From CAWATZ01 sp963784995 (GTDB taxonomy: Bacteria; Planctomycetota; Planctomycetia; Gemmatales; Gemmataceae), in contig CAWATZ010000014.1 of the NCBI GenBank assembly GCA_963784995.1, forward strand, positions 124,001 through 188,000: 64,000 nucleotides of DNA, read 5' to 3'. The notes below the pieces were generated by a model that had not been told where the DNA came from, ran no database searches, and was given only the letters and a program-made list of their open reading frames with translations. This document shows positions 34,163 through 43,608 of this stretch, in pieces (position 1 is the first letter of the stretch; each line of letters begins with the position of its first letter). A program made the translations under genes and the position numbers.

Positions 34163-36831
34163 AGCGGACCGAATGGGGCTGTGCCCTGGAGGAGGCGGAC
34201 CGGGTCACCGGCTGCGGCGGCAAGGCCGCCCAGCTGGCACGTGTGCTCCGCATGGGACTGCCCGTGCCGCCGGGGTTTGTCATCACCAACGCCGCCCTGC
34301 AGACCTTTCTCGACCACAACGACCTCCGCCGGACAGCCGGCGAACTCCTTCCCCCTGGTCCGGAGGCACTGCCGGACCTGGAAGCGTTGGCTTCCAAATT
34401 GCGTCAGCGCATCCTCACCAGCGCTCTTCCTGCGCCCCTTCAAGAGCTGCTGCGCGAGGTGCGGGCGGCCTTCTCTCCCAGGACGACCCTGATCGTCCGC
34501 AGTTCCGCGCTCGGGGAAGACGGCGATTCCGCCTCGTTCGCCGGGCAGTTGGATTCGATCCTGGACGTTGCCGGGGAGGAGGACCTGGAGCGGGCGCTGC
34601 TCGCCTGCTGGGCTTCTTACTGGTCGGTGCGGGTGCTCTGCTATCAGCGCACGCGCGGAGTGCAGCTGGACGGCATGGGAGTGATCGTTCAGGCTCAGAT
34701 CCAGCCAGTGTTCGCGGGAGTGCTGTTCACGGTCAACCCCGACCGGACGGCGGGGGCGCCCGACGACTTGCTCGTGGAGTATTGCCGGGGACACGGAGAG
34801 GCCCTGGTGCAAGGGCGCGTCAACCCGGGGCGTGTGGCCATTGCCCGCGCCGACCTGCGGGTCCAGCACCTGGCCCTGCTCGAAGAGGAGCGCTGCGCGC
34901 CCTCGGAGTCGTTCCTTGTCGAGCTGGCCCGGGCCGGTCTGGCCATTGCAGCGTCCCGCGGCAGACCGCAGGACGTCGAATGGGCGCGGGACGCGGACCA
35001 GCGCCTCTGGCTGGTGCAGGCCCGGCCCATCACCACGGTCCCCGGTCCAGCGGCCGAGGCCGGCGAGCCGGTGCTGTGGTCCAACGCCAACGTCAACGAA
35101 AACTATCCCGAGCCGATTTCGCCGCTCTTGTACTCGATCGCGCAGACCTCGTACTACCACTACTTCCGCAACCTGGGTCTGGTCTTCGGGCTGTCGCCGG
35201 CGCGAGTGGCAACGATGGAGCAACCGCTGCGGCACGTCATCGGCGTCCACGGCGCCCGGATGTATTATCACCTGACCAACATTCACGCCATCCTGCGCGG
35301 CCCCGTTCGGCGAGCGTCTGGCGGAGTACTTCAGCGCCTTCACCAGTGCGGAACCGCCGCAGGCGTCCCAGAAACAGGCCAGCGGCTGGGGGGCCGGGTA
35401 CCTGCGCAGCGGGTGCGAGGCTGCGGTGATCGGCTGCAAGGCCGCGCGTGTCTTTCGCACCTTGCCCCGGCGCGTCGCCGAGTTCGAGCAAACGGTGGAC
35501 GCCTTCGCGGAGCGCACCACCCCACAACAGCTCGTCTCCGCGTCGCGGTCCGACCTGCTCGAGGCCCTGCGCGGCTTTCTCGACATCCGCTTTCATCGCT
35601 GGACCAATGCGGGATTGGCCGATGCCGCCGCCATGATCAGCTATGGGCTCCTCAAGCATCTGCTGCGCCGCGCGTTTCCTCGGGCTGACCACTCCGCGCT
35701 GCACAACACTCTGCTCAAGGGGCTTCCCGACCTGGTCAGCGGCCAGCCCGTGGCCGAGCTGTGGCGGCTGTCGCGATTGATCCGCGATACCCCGGCCGTG
35801 GTCAATTGCTTCGCCTCCCTGGACAACGATGCCCTGCTCAAGGCCCTTGGGCAGCGGGGCGAGCTGGCGTGCTTCCGCGCTGCCCTGGAAGCGTATCTGA
35901 ACCGCTGGGGGTTCCGCCGCTCGGGCGAGCTGATGCTCACCGTGCCGGGGTTTCAGGAGGAGCCCGGACCGCTGCTGGATCTGCTGCGCGCCTATGCGGC
36001 CGTGGACGGCGAAGGTCCGGCGGAGCGCCTGCGCCGGCAGCAGGCGGAACGTGAGGCCGAGACGGAGCGCGTCCTGCGAGTCCTGAGCGGCCGGCGGCTG
36101 TTCCGCTGCTTGCCCTGGCCGACCCTGGCCACCGTGGTCGGCCGGCTGCTGCGCTGGTGCCAGAGCGCGATCGCCCTGCGCGAGCGGGCCCGGATGCGGC
36201 AGGCCCTGCTCTACGCTTGCTGCCGGGGCATTGTCCTGGCCATCGGCCGGCACCTGGCGGCGAACAACGTTTGCGAGCAAGCCGAAGACGTGTTCTTTCT
36301 GACGTATCAGGAGATTGACGATCTCCTTTCCGGCAGCAGCATGTTTCCCTGCCACGTCCGCGAGCTGGTGCAGCTCCGCCGGACGGCACACGCCGCGACT
36401 CGCGCCTGGAAGCCTCCGGACGTTCTGTCGCTGCCGCAGGGAGCGTACTTGCCTCTGCGAGGGGAACGCACCGAGGACGCGCGCAGTCCTGTAAACGGAG
36501 CTGGATCGGCTGAAATGACAGGGGTCGGCGCCTGCGGCGGACAGGCGACCGGGCCGGCGGCGGTGCTGACAGACGTGGGCGAGTGTGGCCGGCTGCGCCC
36601 GGGAGCATCCTGGTGACCCGGCAAACGGACCCGGGTTGGGGGCCGGCGTTTCCGCTGATTCGCGGCCTGGTGCTGGAGCGCGGCGGCATGCTGTCGCACG
36701 GGGCCATCCTGGCCCGCGAGTACGGCATCCCCAGCGTCGTCGGCGTGCGCGACGCCGTGCAGCGGATTCGCTGCGGGCAGGTCCTTCTTGTCGATGGAGA
36801 CCGTGGTGTCGTCCGCCTGGTCGATCACTGA
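34159..36831 (+). CDS. PEP-synthase-like phosphotransferase, reading frame interrupted twice
   Basis: The three segments would encode about 890 residues. An ATP-grasp-type pyruvate phosphate dikinase N-domain comes first ('GGKAAQLARVLRMGLPVPPG', 'TLIVRSSALGEDGDSASFAG', 'VQAQIQPVFAGVLFTVNPDR', 'LVQARPI'). A helical middle domain follows, then a swivelling phosphohistidine domain ending with GGMLSHGAILAREYGIPSVV. The frame moves by +1 near 35299 and back near 36600, so the first and last parts share a frame. There is no C-terminal PEP-binding barrel. Size and order resemble rifampin phosphotransferase, which transfers the beta-phosphate of ATP to a small molecule; the substrate here is likely an operon product. 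The frame breaks may be sequence errors. Confidence 0.8.
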
Positions 36832-37611
36832 ACTGCTGGCCTACCGGCGGACGCGCTTTCCCCTGCGGCGTTTCGGGCCGCTGGCCCTGTTCCTGGCGCT
36901 GGCGGCCGAGGCAGCGGAGGACGTCCCGCGCCCGGCAACATGGTCCTGCGCGTCCTGCTGGTCTTGCCGTGGCTGCTGCAGTTCCGCCTCGCGGACGACC
37001 TGGCGGATCGGGAGCGCGACCGCCGCGACCATCCCGACCGGGTGCTGGTGCGCGCCGACACCACGCCGTTTGTCGCCGTGCTGGTGCTGCTGGTCGCCGG
37101 CAACACGCTTCTGACCGCCTGGTGGATGGCAGCGCCGCGCTGGCTGCAATTCCTGGGGTTGAGCGGCCTGTTCCTGATCTGGTACGCCGCGGCGCACCGC
37201 TTGCCGCCGCTGCTTGCCGGGTTCGTGGTGCTGCTCAAATATCCCGCGTTTGTCTGCCTGCTCACCGATCCGGACACGGCTGTGGGCGGCCTGCCGTTGG
37301 CCTGTGTCCTGGTCCTGGTTTACGCCTGTTTCCTCGCTTACGAAATCCTCCATGACAAACGGTCGTGGACGATGCCTGGAATGGATGGCGTGCTGGCTCT
37401 GGCGCTGGCGACGATGACGGCGGCGGCGCTGCTGCCCGCGTGGCCATGGTCGGCCTGCTGGGTCGCGCCGGGTTGCCTGGTGCTGGCGTGGCTGTTCCTG
37501 AGGCACAGGCGGCGGCGCGAACCGGGGCCCTGGTCGTATGCCGTCTTTCTCGTAGTGTGTGTATGGATCGCGTGTAATTCCTTGCTGTTCCGCCCTGTGT
37601 CGCCCATCTGA
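36794..37611 (+). CDS. UbiA-like prenyltransferase-family membrane protein, one frame break
   Basis: A polytopic protein of about 271 residues. The first part reads 'ITELLAYRRTRFPLRRFGPL' and the second resumes 'MVLRVLLVLPWLLQFRLADD' with a one-base frame change between about 36905 and 36935. The aspartate-rich motif DDLADRERDRRD resembles the first Asp-rich motif of UbiA enzymes, which transfer prenyl or related chains in the membrane. Multiple hydrophobic segments follow, and the C-terminus is 'LLFRPVSPI'. The start overlaps the end of the phosphotransferase gene. The second Asp-rich motif is not obvious, so activity is uncertain. Confidence 0.7.
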
Positions 37612-37622
37612 GGACGCCCTGC

Positions 37623-38588
37623 ATGCTCTGCCCCACGCTGTCCAGAGATCCCGTGCTGTCCGATCTGGAAACGGTGGCCTGCTACTGCTGCGGCTCGGAG
37701 GCCCGAACCCGCTTCCTGGACGCCCAGGATGACCTCACCGGCAAACCGGGCTGGTTTCACTTCGTTCGCTGCCGCGACTGCGGCCTGGTCTATCAGAACC
37801 CCCGCCTGAACGTCGAACGGATCAAGGACTATTACGACGACGAATACATTGCCCATCGCAAGAAGACCAACTGGGGTATTCTGACGCCCTTCTACAAGCG
37901 CGCCATGGAGAAGCATGATCGTCAGAAGGACCGGCTGGTCAGCAACTACCTGACGGTCAGCCCCGGCAGCGAGGTGCTGGACGTGGGCTGCGGAGCGGGC
38001 ACGTTCCTTCTTCGGCTGCGGCAGCGCTGCGGCGCCCGGGTCACCGGGGTGGATTTCAAGGATCTGGCGCTGCTGCCGGGTTTCGAGGAGCTGGAGTTTC
38101 ACTGCGGCCTGTTCTACGGCCGGGACTGGGGCGACCGCCGCTTCGACCTGATTACCATGTGGCACTTCCTGGAACACGACTACGACCCGCTGCGCACCTT
38201 GCGGCTCGCCGGAACTCTGCTCAAGCCGGCCGGCCGGCTGATCATCGAGGTGCCGCGGCTGGACTGCGTCAGTTTTCGCCTGTACCACGAACGCTGGCCG
38301 GGCCTGCAGGCACCGCAGCATACGGTGCTGTACAGCAAGGAGACCTTCCAGAAGTGTCTGGCGAAGGCGGGCCTAGAGGTGGTGGACTACCTGCCTTACG
38401 GGGCCTTCCCGGCCTATTTCTACCTGTTCGCCGGGGCGGCGTTCAAGCTGCTGCGCGGCCGGGGACTGAACCCGGGACTGGCCATCTACCCCTACTTCGC
38501 GGGCCAGCTGCTGCTCAGCCCGCTGCTGCTGTGGGAACGGCAGCTGAACCTGGCCATGCAGACAGCGGTTTGCCGGAGGGCCTCATGA
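37623..38588 (+). CDS. Class I SAM-dependent methyltransferase with N-terminal zinc ribbon
   Basis: A 321-residue protein. The N-terminal part has 'CYCCGSEARTRF' and 'CRDCGLVYQNPRL', a zinc-ribbon pattern seen in many methyltransferases of surface-glycan clusters. The SAM-binding motif is 'EVLDVGCGAGTFLLRLRQR' (about 118-136), with VTGVDF after it and 'FDLITMWHFLEHDYDP' (about 177-192). A hydrophobic C-terminal stretch (FPAYFYLFAGAAFKLL) suggests membrane contact. It overlaps the acyltransferase gene by four bases. Probable substrate: a lipid or polar head group made by the operon (inference). Confidence 0.88.
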   Translation: MLCPTLSRDPVLSDLETVACYCCGSEARTRFLDAQDDLTGKPGWFHFVRCRDCGLVYQNPRLNVERIKDYYDDEYIAHRKKTNWGILTPFYKRAMEKHDRQKDRLVSNYLTVSPGSEVLDVGCGAGTFLLRLRQRCGARVTGVDFKDLALLPGFEELEFHCGLFYGRDWGDRRFDLITMWHFLEHDYDPLRTLRLAGTLLKPAGRLIIEVPRLDCVSFRLYHERWPGLQAPQHTVLYSKETFQKCLAKAGLEVVDYLPYGAFPAYFYLFAGAAFKLLRGRGLNPGLAIYPYFAGQLLLSPLLLWERQLNLAMQTAVCRRAS

Positions 38589-39382
38589 AGGGGAGGCGAG
38601 CCCGGGAAAGACGGGCCCTGCTCATGGGCGTCGTAGCCCTGTGCGTCATGACCATCGCGGCCCTGACCATGCTGACCGTGGCGCTGGTCACGCTGTTCCA
38701 GGCGCGCCGGTTCTACCGGGAAGTCTTGGGCCACTGCTTCGCTCTGCTGCTGCTCTGGCTGTGCGGCGTGCGGCTGATCGTCCATCGGCAGCAACCCTGG
38801 CCGACCACGCAGACGGTCTACGTCTGCAACCACACCTCCGCGCTGGACGTGTTCGTGCTGATCGCCCTCGGTCTGCCCCGGACGCGCTTTTTCCTGAGTG
38901 GGTTTCTGCGGGCGATTGTGCCGCTGGGCGTGCTGGGCACGCTGGCCGGAACCTTCTGGACCGTGCCGCAGACCCGGCCGAAGGAACGGGTGCGTCTGTT
39001 CCAGCGTGCGGAGCGCATTCTGCGTCAAAGCGGCGAATCGGTCTGTCTTACTCCGGAGGGGATGCGCATTCAGACCGGAGAGATCGGGCACTTCAACAAG
39101 GGCGCGTTCCATCTGGCCGGCAACCTGGGTGCCCCGCTCCTGCCTCTCTACATCGCGGTGCCGCTGCCGGAAGCAGTCCGCCAGCAGCCGGACGCCGCAC
39201 GGTACTTCACGGTCCGGGGCAACCTGATGAGCTTCCTCGACGACATCCGGCCCTGTGTCGTCCACGTGTATCTGGACTCTCCCATCGACACGCACGGCTG
39301 GCGGCTGGAGGATCTGGAGCAGCACCGCCAGCAAGTACGGCAACGGTTCCTGCTCCTGCACGAGAAATGGAAAGCGGTGTGA
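38585..39382 (+). CDS. 1-acyl-glycerol-3-phosphate acyltransferase-like (PlsC family)
   Basis: A 265-residue membrane enzyme. An N-terminal membrane segment lies at about 13-37. The catalytic motif is 'VCNHTSALDVF' (H-x4-D, at about 80-90). The substrate-binding block is 'CLTPEGMRIQTGEI' (about 155-168), where PEG replaces the common PEGT. The family transfers an acyl chain from acyl-ACP or acyl-CoA to a lysophospholipid. It starts inside the stop of the methyltransferase gene (ATGA), and the next gene begins 2 bases after its stop, so it is part of a tightly coupled operon. Confidence 0.9.
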   Translation: MKGRRARERRALLMGVVALCVMTIAALTMLTVALVTLFQARRFYREVLGHCFALLLLWLCGVRLIVHRQQPWPTTQTVYVCNHTSALDVFVLIALGLPRTRFFLSGFLRAIVPLGVLGTLAGTFWTVPQTRPKERVRLFQRAERILRQSGESVCLTPEGMRIQTGEIGHFNKGAFHLAGNLGAPLLPLYIAVPLPEAVRQQPDAARYFTVRGNLMSFLDDIRPCVVHVYLDSPIDTHGWRLEDLEQHRQQVRQRFLLLHEKWKAV

Positions 39383-39384
39383 CC

Positions 39385-41832
39385 ATGTCCCCGGCGACCC
39401 CGGCGCGGTTGGAAGCCAGCCTGGAGCAAATGCGGGCGGATGCCGTCCTCCCCGAGGACGTGCAGCCCGCACGGGAGGCGGCCCCTGGCGGTCCGGTGTT
39501 GCTCACCGGCGCCACCGGCTTTGTGGGCGCTCACCTGCTGCACGTCCTGCTTCGCGACACTCCGGGCGAGGTGGTGTGTCTGGTCCGCCCGGACCGCCGC
39601 GGCCTTCGCTCCACTCCCGCCGAACGGATCCAGGGCAACCTGGAGTCCTACGGGCTGTGGAACCCGGTCTGGGCCGAGCGCATCCAGACGGTGGCGGGCG
39701 ACCTGCGTCGGCCCGGACTGGGCTGGAGCCCGCAACATCACGAGTTGCTGGCCGAACGGCTCGCGGGCGTCTTCCACGGGGCCGCCGCCGTCAACTGGGT
39801 GACGCCCTACGCGGGACTGCGGGCGGCCAACGTCCTGGGGACCCTGGAACTGCTGCGCCTGGCCTGTCGGGGGCGGGCCAAGCCCTTCCATTTCCTCTCG
39901 ACCCTCGGCGTCGCCTACGCCATCGGTGGGCGAACGGAGAGCGACCAGGGCCTGACGGAAACCGACGACCCCTGGCCCTTGCTGGGCCGCTTGCACCTCG
40001 GTTATGCCCAGAGCAAGGCCGTGGCGGAACAACTGGTGCGCCAGGCCCAGCAGCGGGGCCTGCCGGCCGTCATCTATCGTCCTGCCCTGATCACCGGCCA
40101 CAGCCAGACGGGCGCCGCCAACCCGGCCGATTTCCTGGCACGCGGCATCGGCGCCTGTGTGCGCATGGGCTGTGCCCCGGACGTGGATTGGACCATCGAA
40201 GCCTGCCCGGTGGATCACGTCGCGCGGGTCGTGGTCCAGAACGCGACCGGAGGTCGAGTCGTCGGTGCCGACGTTTTGCACCTGGTCCATTCGCAACCCA
40301 GGCACTGGCGTGAGCTGGTGCTGTGGATGCGACTGTATGGCTATCCGCTGCGGCTGGTGTCCTACCGCGCCTTCTTGCGCCGCCTGGAAACCACCGCCTG
40401 CTCTTCCGACCATCCACTCCACCCCCTGCTCGGCTTCTTCCGGGCTCGCGTCGGCGGGGTCTCTCTCCCGGAGACCTACCTGGGCCGGCGGCGCACGCCG
40501 ATCAGCGCCGAGCGGACCCGCAAGGCCCTGGCCGAGCGGGGCGTGAGCTGCCCGGCCCTGGATGCACGCTGGCTTGAGCGCTATTTCGGATCGCTTACCT
40601 CCCAGGGGGTCGTCCCGCAGGTCCTCGGCTCGCCGGCAAGGTCAACTGGAGGCGAGTCAGAGTCGGCATGCGCCGGGGACCAGCTCCTGGCCCTGCTGCG
40701 AAGGCGCTTCGACGACCCCACTCTATCCGTCCAGGCAGGGCCTTGCGAACGCCTGTCGCACCAGAGCATCTTGACGGAGTTGACCTCCTGGCGGTCCGGC
40801 TCGGCCACGGGTCTGTACCGCCAGCGCCTGGAGCTGCGATCCCTTCAGGCCCGGACGCCTGCCCGGCTGGACGTGGTGCTCAAGGTCAAGACGGAGGACC
40901 GGCATTTGCTCGACGTGGCCGAGTCGGCCGCTGCGCTGTGCGATCGGCGCGTCGGCGCGGCCTTTGCGCGCTGGCGGGAGCGGCTGGGCCTCTCCGGCGG
41001 ACACCTGCGGGAAATCGCCCTGTATCAGCTGACCGACGAGCACTGGCGCCGCTTCACTCCGCTCGCTTACGGTGCGGTCTGGGATGAGGAACGTCGGCAG
41101 GGGTTGGTGGTCCTGGAGGACCTGGCGGGGAAGGCCTGGATGGATCCCTGCACGGGAACAAACGCCTGGCAGCCGGCACAAATCGAAGCGGTAGTCCGGG
41201 ACCTGGCCGAACTGCACGCCATCTGGTTCGGACGCACGGACGCGTTAGCGACTCAACCCTGGCTGGGCCCCCCTGTCCCGGCGGCCAGCATGGTCCAGAT
41301 GGTCGATCTCTGGTCCGCCCTGGCGGATCACGCGGCCCGATTCTTTGTCGCCTGGCTCGGGCCAGACGTGCGCCGCCTGCAGCGTCGGCTGCTGACCCGG
41401 CTGGAGCAATGGCAGCGACCGTTGGAGCAGTTGCCGCACACACTCATTCACAATGACTTCAACCCGCGCAACCTTGCCCTGCGTCACACAGCCGCGGGGC
41501 CGGTGCTGTGCGCCTTTGACTGGGAACTTGCTGCCTCGGCGATCCCGCAGCATGACCTGGCAGAGTTCCTCTGTTTTGTCCTGCCGTTCGATTGCTCACG
41601 GGCGACCGTTCAGCACTATCTCGACCGGCACCAACTCGCGCTTGAGCGGGCGACCGGTTGCCGGTTGGACAGGGACGACTACCGGCACGGCTTTGGTCTG
41701 GCGCTGGCCGGCTTGCTGATCAATCGCCTGGCCCTGTACGTGCTTGTCCATGCAGTCCGGCGACAGCCCTTCCTGGAACGCGTCCTCCACACCTGGCGGA
41801 CGCTCTATGCCTACTTCGATCCTTTGTGCTGA
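39385..41832 (+). CDS. Thioester-reductase-like SDR fused to an APH/choline-kinase-like domain
   Basis: An 815-residue two-domain protein. The N-terminal 400 residues are an extended SDR of the thioester-reductase/NAD-binding-4 type: NAD(P) motif 'LLTGATGFVGAHLLHVLL' (about 38-55), 'GAAAVNWV', and the catalytic YAQSK at about 209-213. The C-terminal part, from about 440, is a phosphotransferase of the APH/choline kinase type: 'LVVLEDLAG', the Brenner loop HNDFNPRN (about 688-695) and FDWELA (about 711-716). I know of no characterised enzyme with this pairing. It could reduce an acyl thioester and phosphorylate the product or a head-group alcohol. It ends the seven-gene operon. Confidence 0.85.
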   Translation: MSPATPARLEASLEQMRADAVLPEDVQPAREAAPGGPVLLTGATGFVGAHLLHVLLRDTPGEVVCLVRPDRRGLRSTPAERIQGNLESYGLWNPVWAERIQTVAGDLRRPGLGWSPQHHELLAERLAGVFHGAAAVNWVTPYAGLRAANVLGTLELLRLACRGRAKPFHFLSTLGVAYAIGGRTESDQGLTETDDPWPLLGRLHLGYAQSKAVAEQLVRQAQQRGLPAVIYRPALITGHSQTGAANPADFLARGIGACVRMGCAPDVDWTIEACPVDHVARVVVQNATGGRVVGADVLHLVHSQPRHWRELVLWMRLYGYPLRLVSYRAFLRRLETTACSSDHPLHPLLGFFRARVGGVSLPETYLGRRRTPISAERTRKALAERGVSCPALDARWLERYFGSLTSQGVVPQVLGSPARSTGGESESACAGDQLLALLRRRFDDPTLSVQAGPCERLSHQSILTELTSWRSGSATGLYRQRLELRSLQARTPARLDVVLKVKTEDRHLLDVAESAAALCDRRVGAAFARWRERLGLSGGHLREIALYQLTDEHWRRFTPLAYGAVWDEERRQGLVVLEDLAGKAWMDPCTGTNAWQPAQIEAVVRDLAELHAIWFGRTDALATQPWLGPPVPAASMVQMVDLWSALADHAARFFVAWLGPDVRRLQRRLLTRLEQWQRPLEQLPHTLIHNDFNPRNLALRHTAAGPVLCAFDWELAASAIPQHDLAEFLCFVLPFDCSRATVQHYLDRHQLALERATGCRLDRDDYRHGFGLALAGLLINRLALYVLVHAVRRQPFLERVLHTWRTLYAYFDPLC

Positions 41833-41921
41833 GGTTTTCGCACTTTGTTCTGTATTTCAGCCGGACGTTCCGATATCAATGATGGGTAATAAACATGATT
41901 GGAAGACCGGAGGCGGCAGCC

Positions 41922-42773
41922 ATGACCCCCAGAGCTGACGAGACGTTGCAGTACCAGAGCGAGCCGATCAGCGCCTGGCTGTCGCTGCTGGACCATCCGC
42001 AGGAGGATCAGCGCCGGCGGGCGGCAGAGAAACTGCTGGAGATCAGTGCCGCCATCATGGCGGTGGTGCCGGCCCTCAGCGGCGTCCTGCGCAATCCGGA
42101 CACCGAGATGCGGGCCCGCTCCGCGACGGCGCTGGGCGAACTCGGGGCCAAGATGCTGGCGGTCATTCCCAACCTCCGCCAGGCCCTGCGCACCCTGGTC
42201 CTCACCGACAGCGACGAAGCCGTTCGCAGCAACGCTCTGCGGTCGCTGGCGCGCATTGGCCCCGAGGCGCAGACCGACGTTGCTTCGCTGATCAGCAGCC
42301 TCGGAGACGAGTTCCCCTTTGTGCGCATGAGCGCCGCGACCGGGCTGGGCGAGCTGGGTGCCAAGGCCAGGGCGGCGATCCCGGCCCTGACCTCGCTGTC
42401 CTTCCACGATTCCTCGCCGCGGGTTCGCCTCGAAGCCGCCGTGGCCATCTGGCGGATCGACCGGCGCTCCGTCCGCGTCCTGCCGGTCCTGATGGAAGCC
42501 CTCTGCGACCCGGATGAGGTGAGCCGCTGGGTCGCCGCCGATTGCCTGGGAGACATGGGCGCAGAGGCTCAGGAGGCCATCCCGGCCCTTCAGGAAGCCC
42601 TGCGCCGCACCTTTCGTTCGCGCCTGATCCGCATGAGCGTTGCCCTGGCGCTCGCAGCGGATCGACCCGAACGCGGCAGAGGCAGAGGTTGGAACGTGAG
42701 TCGGACGTTCACGCAGCACGAAACACGTCACGGAACGGTCCAAGGAACCTTCGCTCCGGCGACCAATCGGTGA
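41922..42773 (+). CDS. HEAT-repeat protein
   Basis: A 283-residue protein with at least six HEAT/PBS-lyase-type repeats of about 36-40 residues. Examples are 'RARSATALGELGAKMLAVIP', 'VRMSAATGLGELGAKARAAI' and 'VRLEAAVAIWRIDRRSVRVL'. The ATG at 41922 was preferred to that at 41895 because GGAGG lies 8 bases before it. The last 40 residues (after about 250) are not repeat-like and run into the end of the convergent PARG-like gene, with 65 bases of overlap, so the true stop of the ancestral gene may have been earlier. Binding partner unknown. Confidence 0.8.
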   Translation: MTPRADETLQYQSEPISAWLSLLDHPQEDQRRRAAEKLLEISAAIMAVVPALSGVLRNPDTEMRARSATALGELGAKMLAVIPNLRQALRTLVLTDSDEAVRSNALRSLARIGPEAQTDVASLISSLGDEFPFVRMSAATGLGELGAKARAAIPALTSLSFHDSSPRVRLEAAVAIWRIDRRSVRVLPVLMEALCDPDEVSRWVAADCLGDMGAEAQEAIPALQEALRRTFRSRLIRMSVALALAADRPERGRGRGWNVSRTFTQHETRHGTVQGTFAPATNR

Positions 42774-43590
42774 TGGCAAAGACGACGTCGGAGAACGCAC
42801 CCTGAAAATCGTTCTCCAGCAGATGCCGAAAATCGACCGCCGTCCGGTGGGGATCATTGTGGAAGGCGCCACAGCCCCAGGCGCCGAGCACCAGCGCCGC
42901 GTAACCGCAGCTCCGGGCGATGGCGAGGATGCGATGAATCCGGCGCTGCAAGAGGTCTCCGGCCTCCGGTTGGCCAATGGTCGGCGCGTAGGGCGCCGCA
43001 CAGGTCAGGAAACTCAGCAGCCAGTAGTGTTCGAGGGCCGTCCCATCATCCTTCCGAAAAACGGGAACGTCCGGTGAATAGATCGCCCAGTCCGAAGAAT
43101 CAGGGCGTGGACGTTTCCGGTGGGCTTCGTACATGGGGTCCCCGACCAGTGTTTGGTAGAGGGCGCTGGATCGGCAAAGCACTTCCTCCTGGGCCCTCGC
43201 TCCACCAAGGAAGCCCCCGCCCGGCTGAACGCCGTTGGCGAAATTCAGGGCCAGGGGTTTCAATCCACCTTCCACGAAGCGGAAGGCCGCTCCGAGTGTT
43301 GTTTCATTGCACACCTGCACCCGCGTCTGGGGGAATGGGACTCGTTCCTGAAGTGGCAGCGCGGCGTCCGGAGCGATGCTGACCTTCGCGGCACAGGCCG
43401 CCTGCACGGCATTCCGCCAATCGACCCGCCGGACGGCCTCGGTGGCGTAATAACCCCAACGCGCAGCCTCGACCGCGGATCGCCCGAGGGCCGCGGCGAC
43501 GTCTCGCGGGACGTCCAGCTCCTGCCGGCGGGAGGCAGCCATCGCCGCGGAGTCAAGACAGGGGAGTACGTGGAGCTTGCTCACGATCAT
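42709..43590 (-). CDS. Bacterial-type poly(ADP-ribose) glycohydrolase-like protein (DUF2263 family)
   Basis: A 293-residue protein of the TIGR02452/DUF2263 family. The macrodomain core reads 'LNFANGVQPGGGFLGGARAQ' with EE following, giving the PARG signature GGG-x7-QEE (about residues 124-136). Other family blocks are 'LCRSSALYQTL', 'YSPDVPVFRKDDG' and 'LVLGAWGCGAFHNDP'. These enzymes remove ADP-ribose chains. No ADP-ribosyltransferase gene is seen nearby. A GGAAGG box is very close to the first ATG (43590) and better spaced for a GTG two codons later (43584). It overlaps the HEAT gene convergently. Confidence 0.88.
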   Translation of the reverse strand: MIVSKLHVLPCLDSAAMAASRRQELDVPRDVAAALGRSAVEAARWGYYATEAVRRVDWRNAVQAACAAKVSIAPDAALPLQERVPFPQTRVQVCNETTLGAAFRFVEGGLKPLALNFANGVQPGGGFLGGARAQEEVLCRSSALYQTLVGDPMYEAHRKRPRPDSSDWAIYSPDVPVFRKDDGTALEHYWLLSFLTCAAPYAPTIGQPEAGDLLQRRIHRILAIARSCGYAALVLGAWGCGAFHNDPHRTAVDFRHLLENDFQGAFSDVVFAITDWSPERRFLGPFRDVFRAA

Positions 43591-43608
43591 AACCTTCCGT
43601 ATCGCGCT

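Noticed and set aside
34159..36831. Programmed frameshifting in the phosphotransferase gene
   Set aside because: No slippery heptamer with a downstream stimulatory structure was seen at the breaks, and other unrelated genes in the window show similar breaks. Errors or decay fit better.
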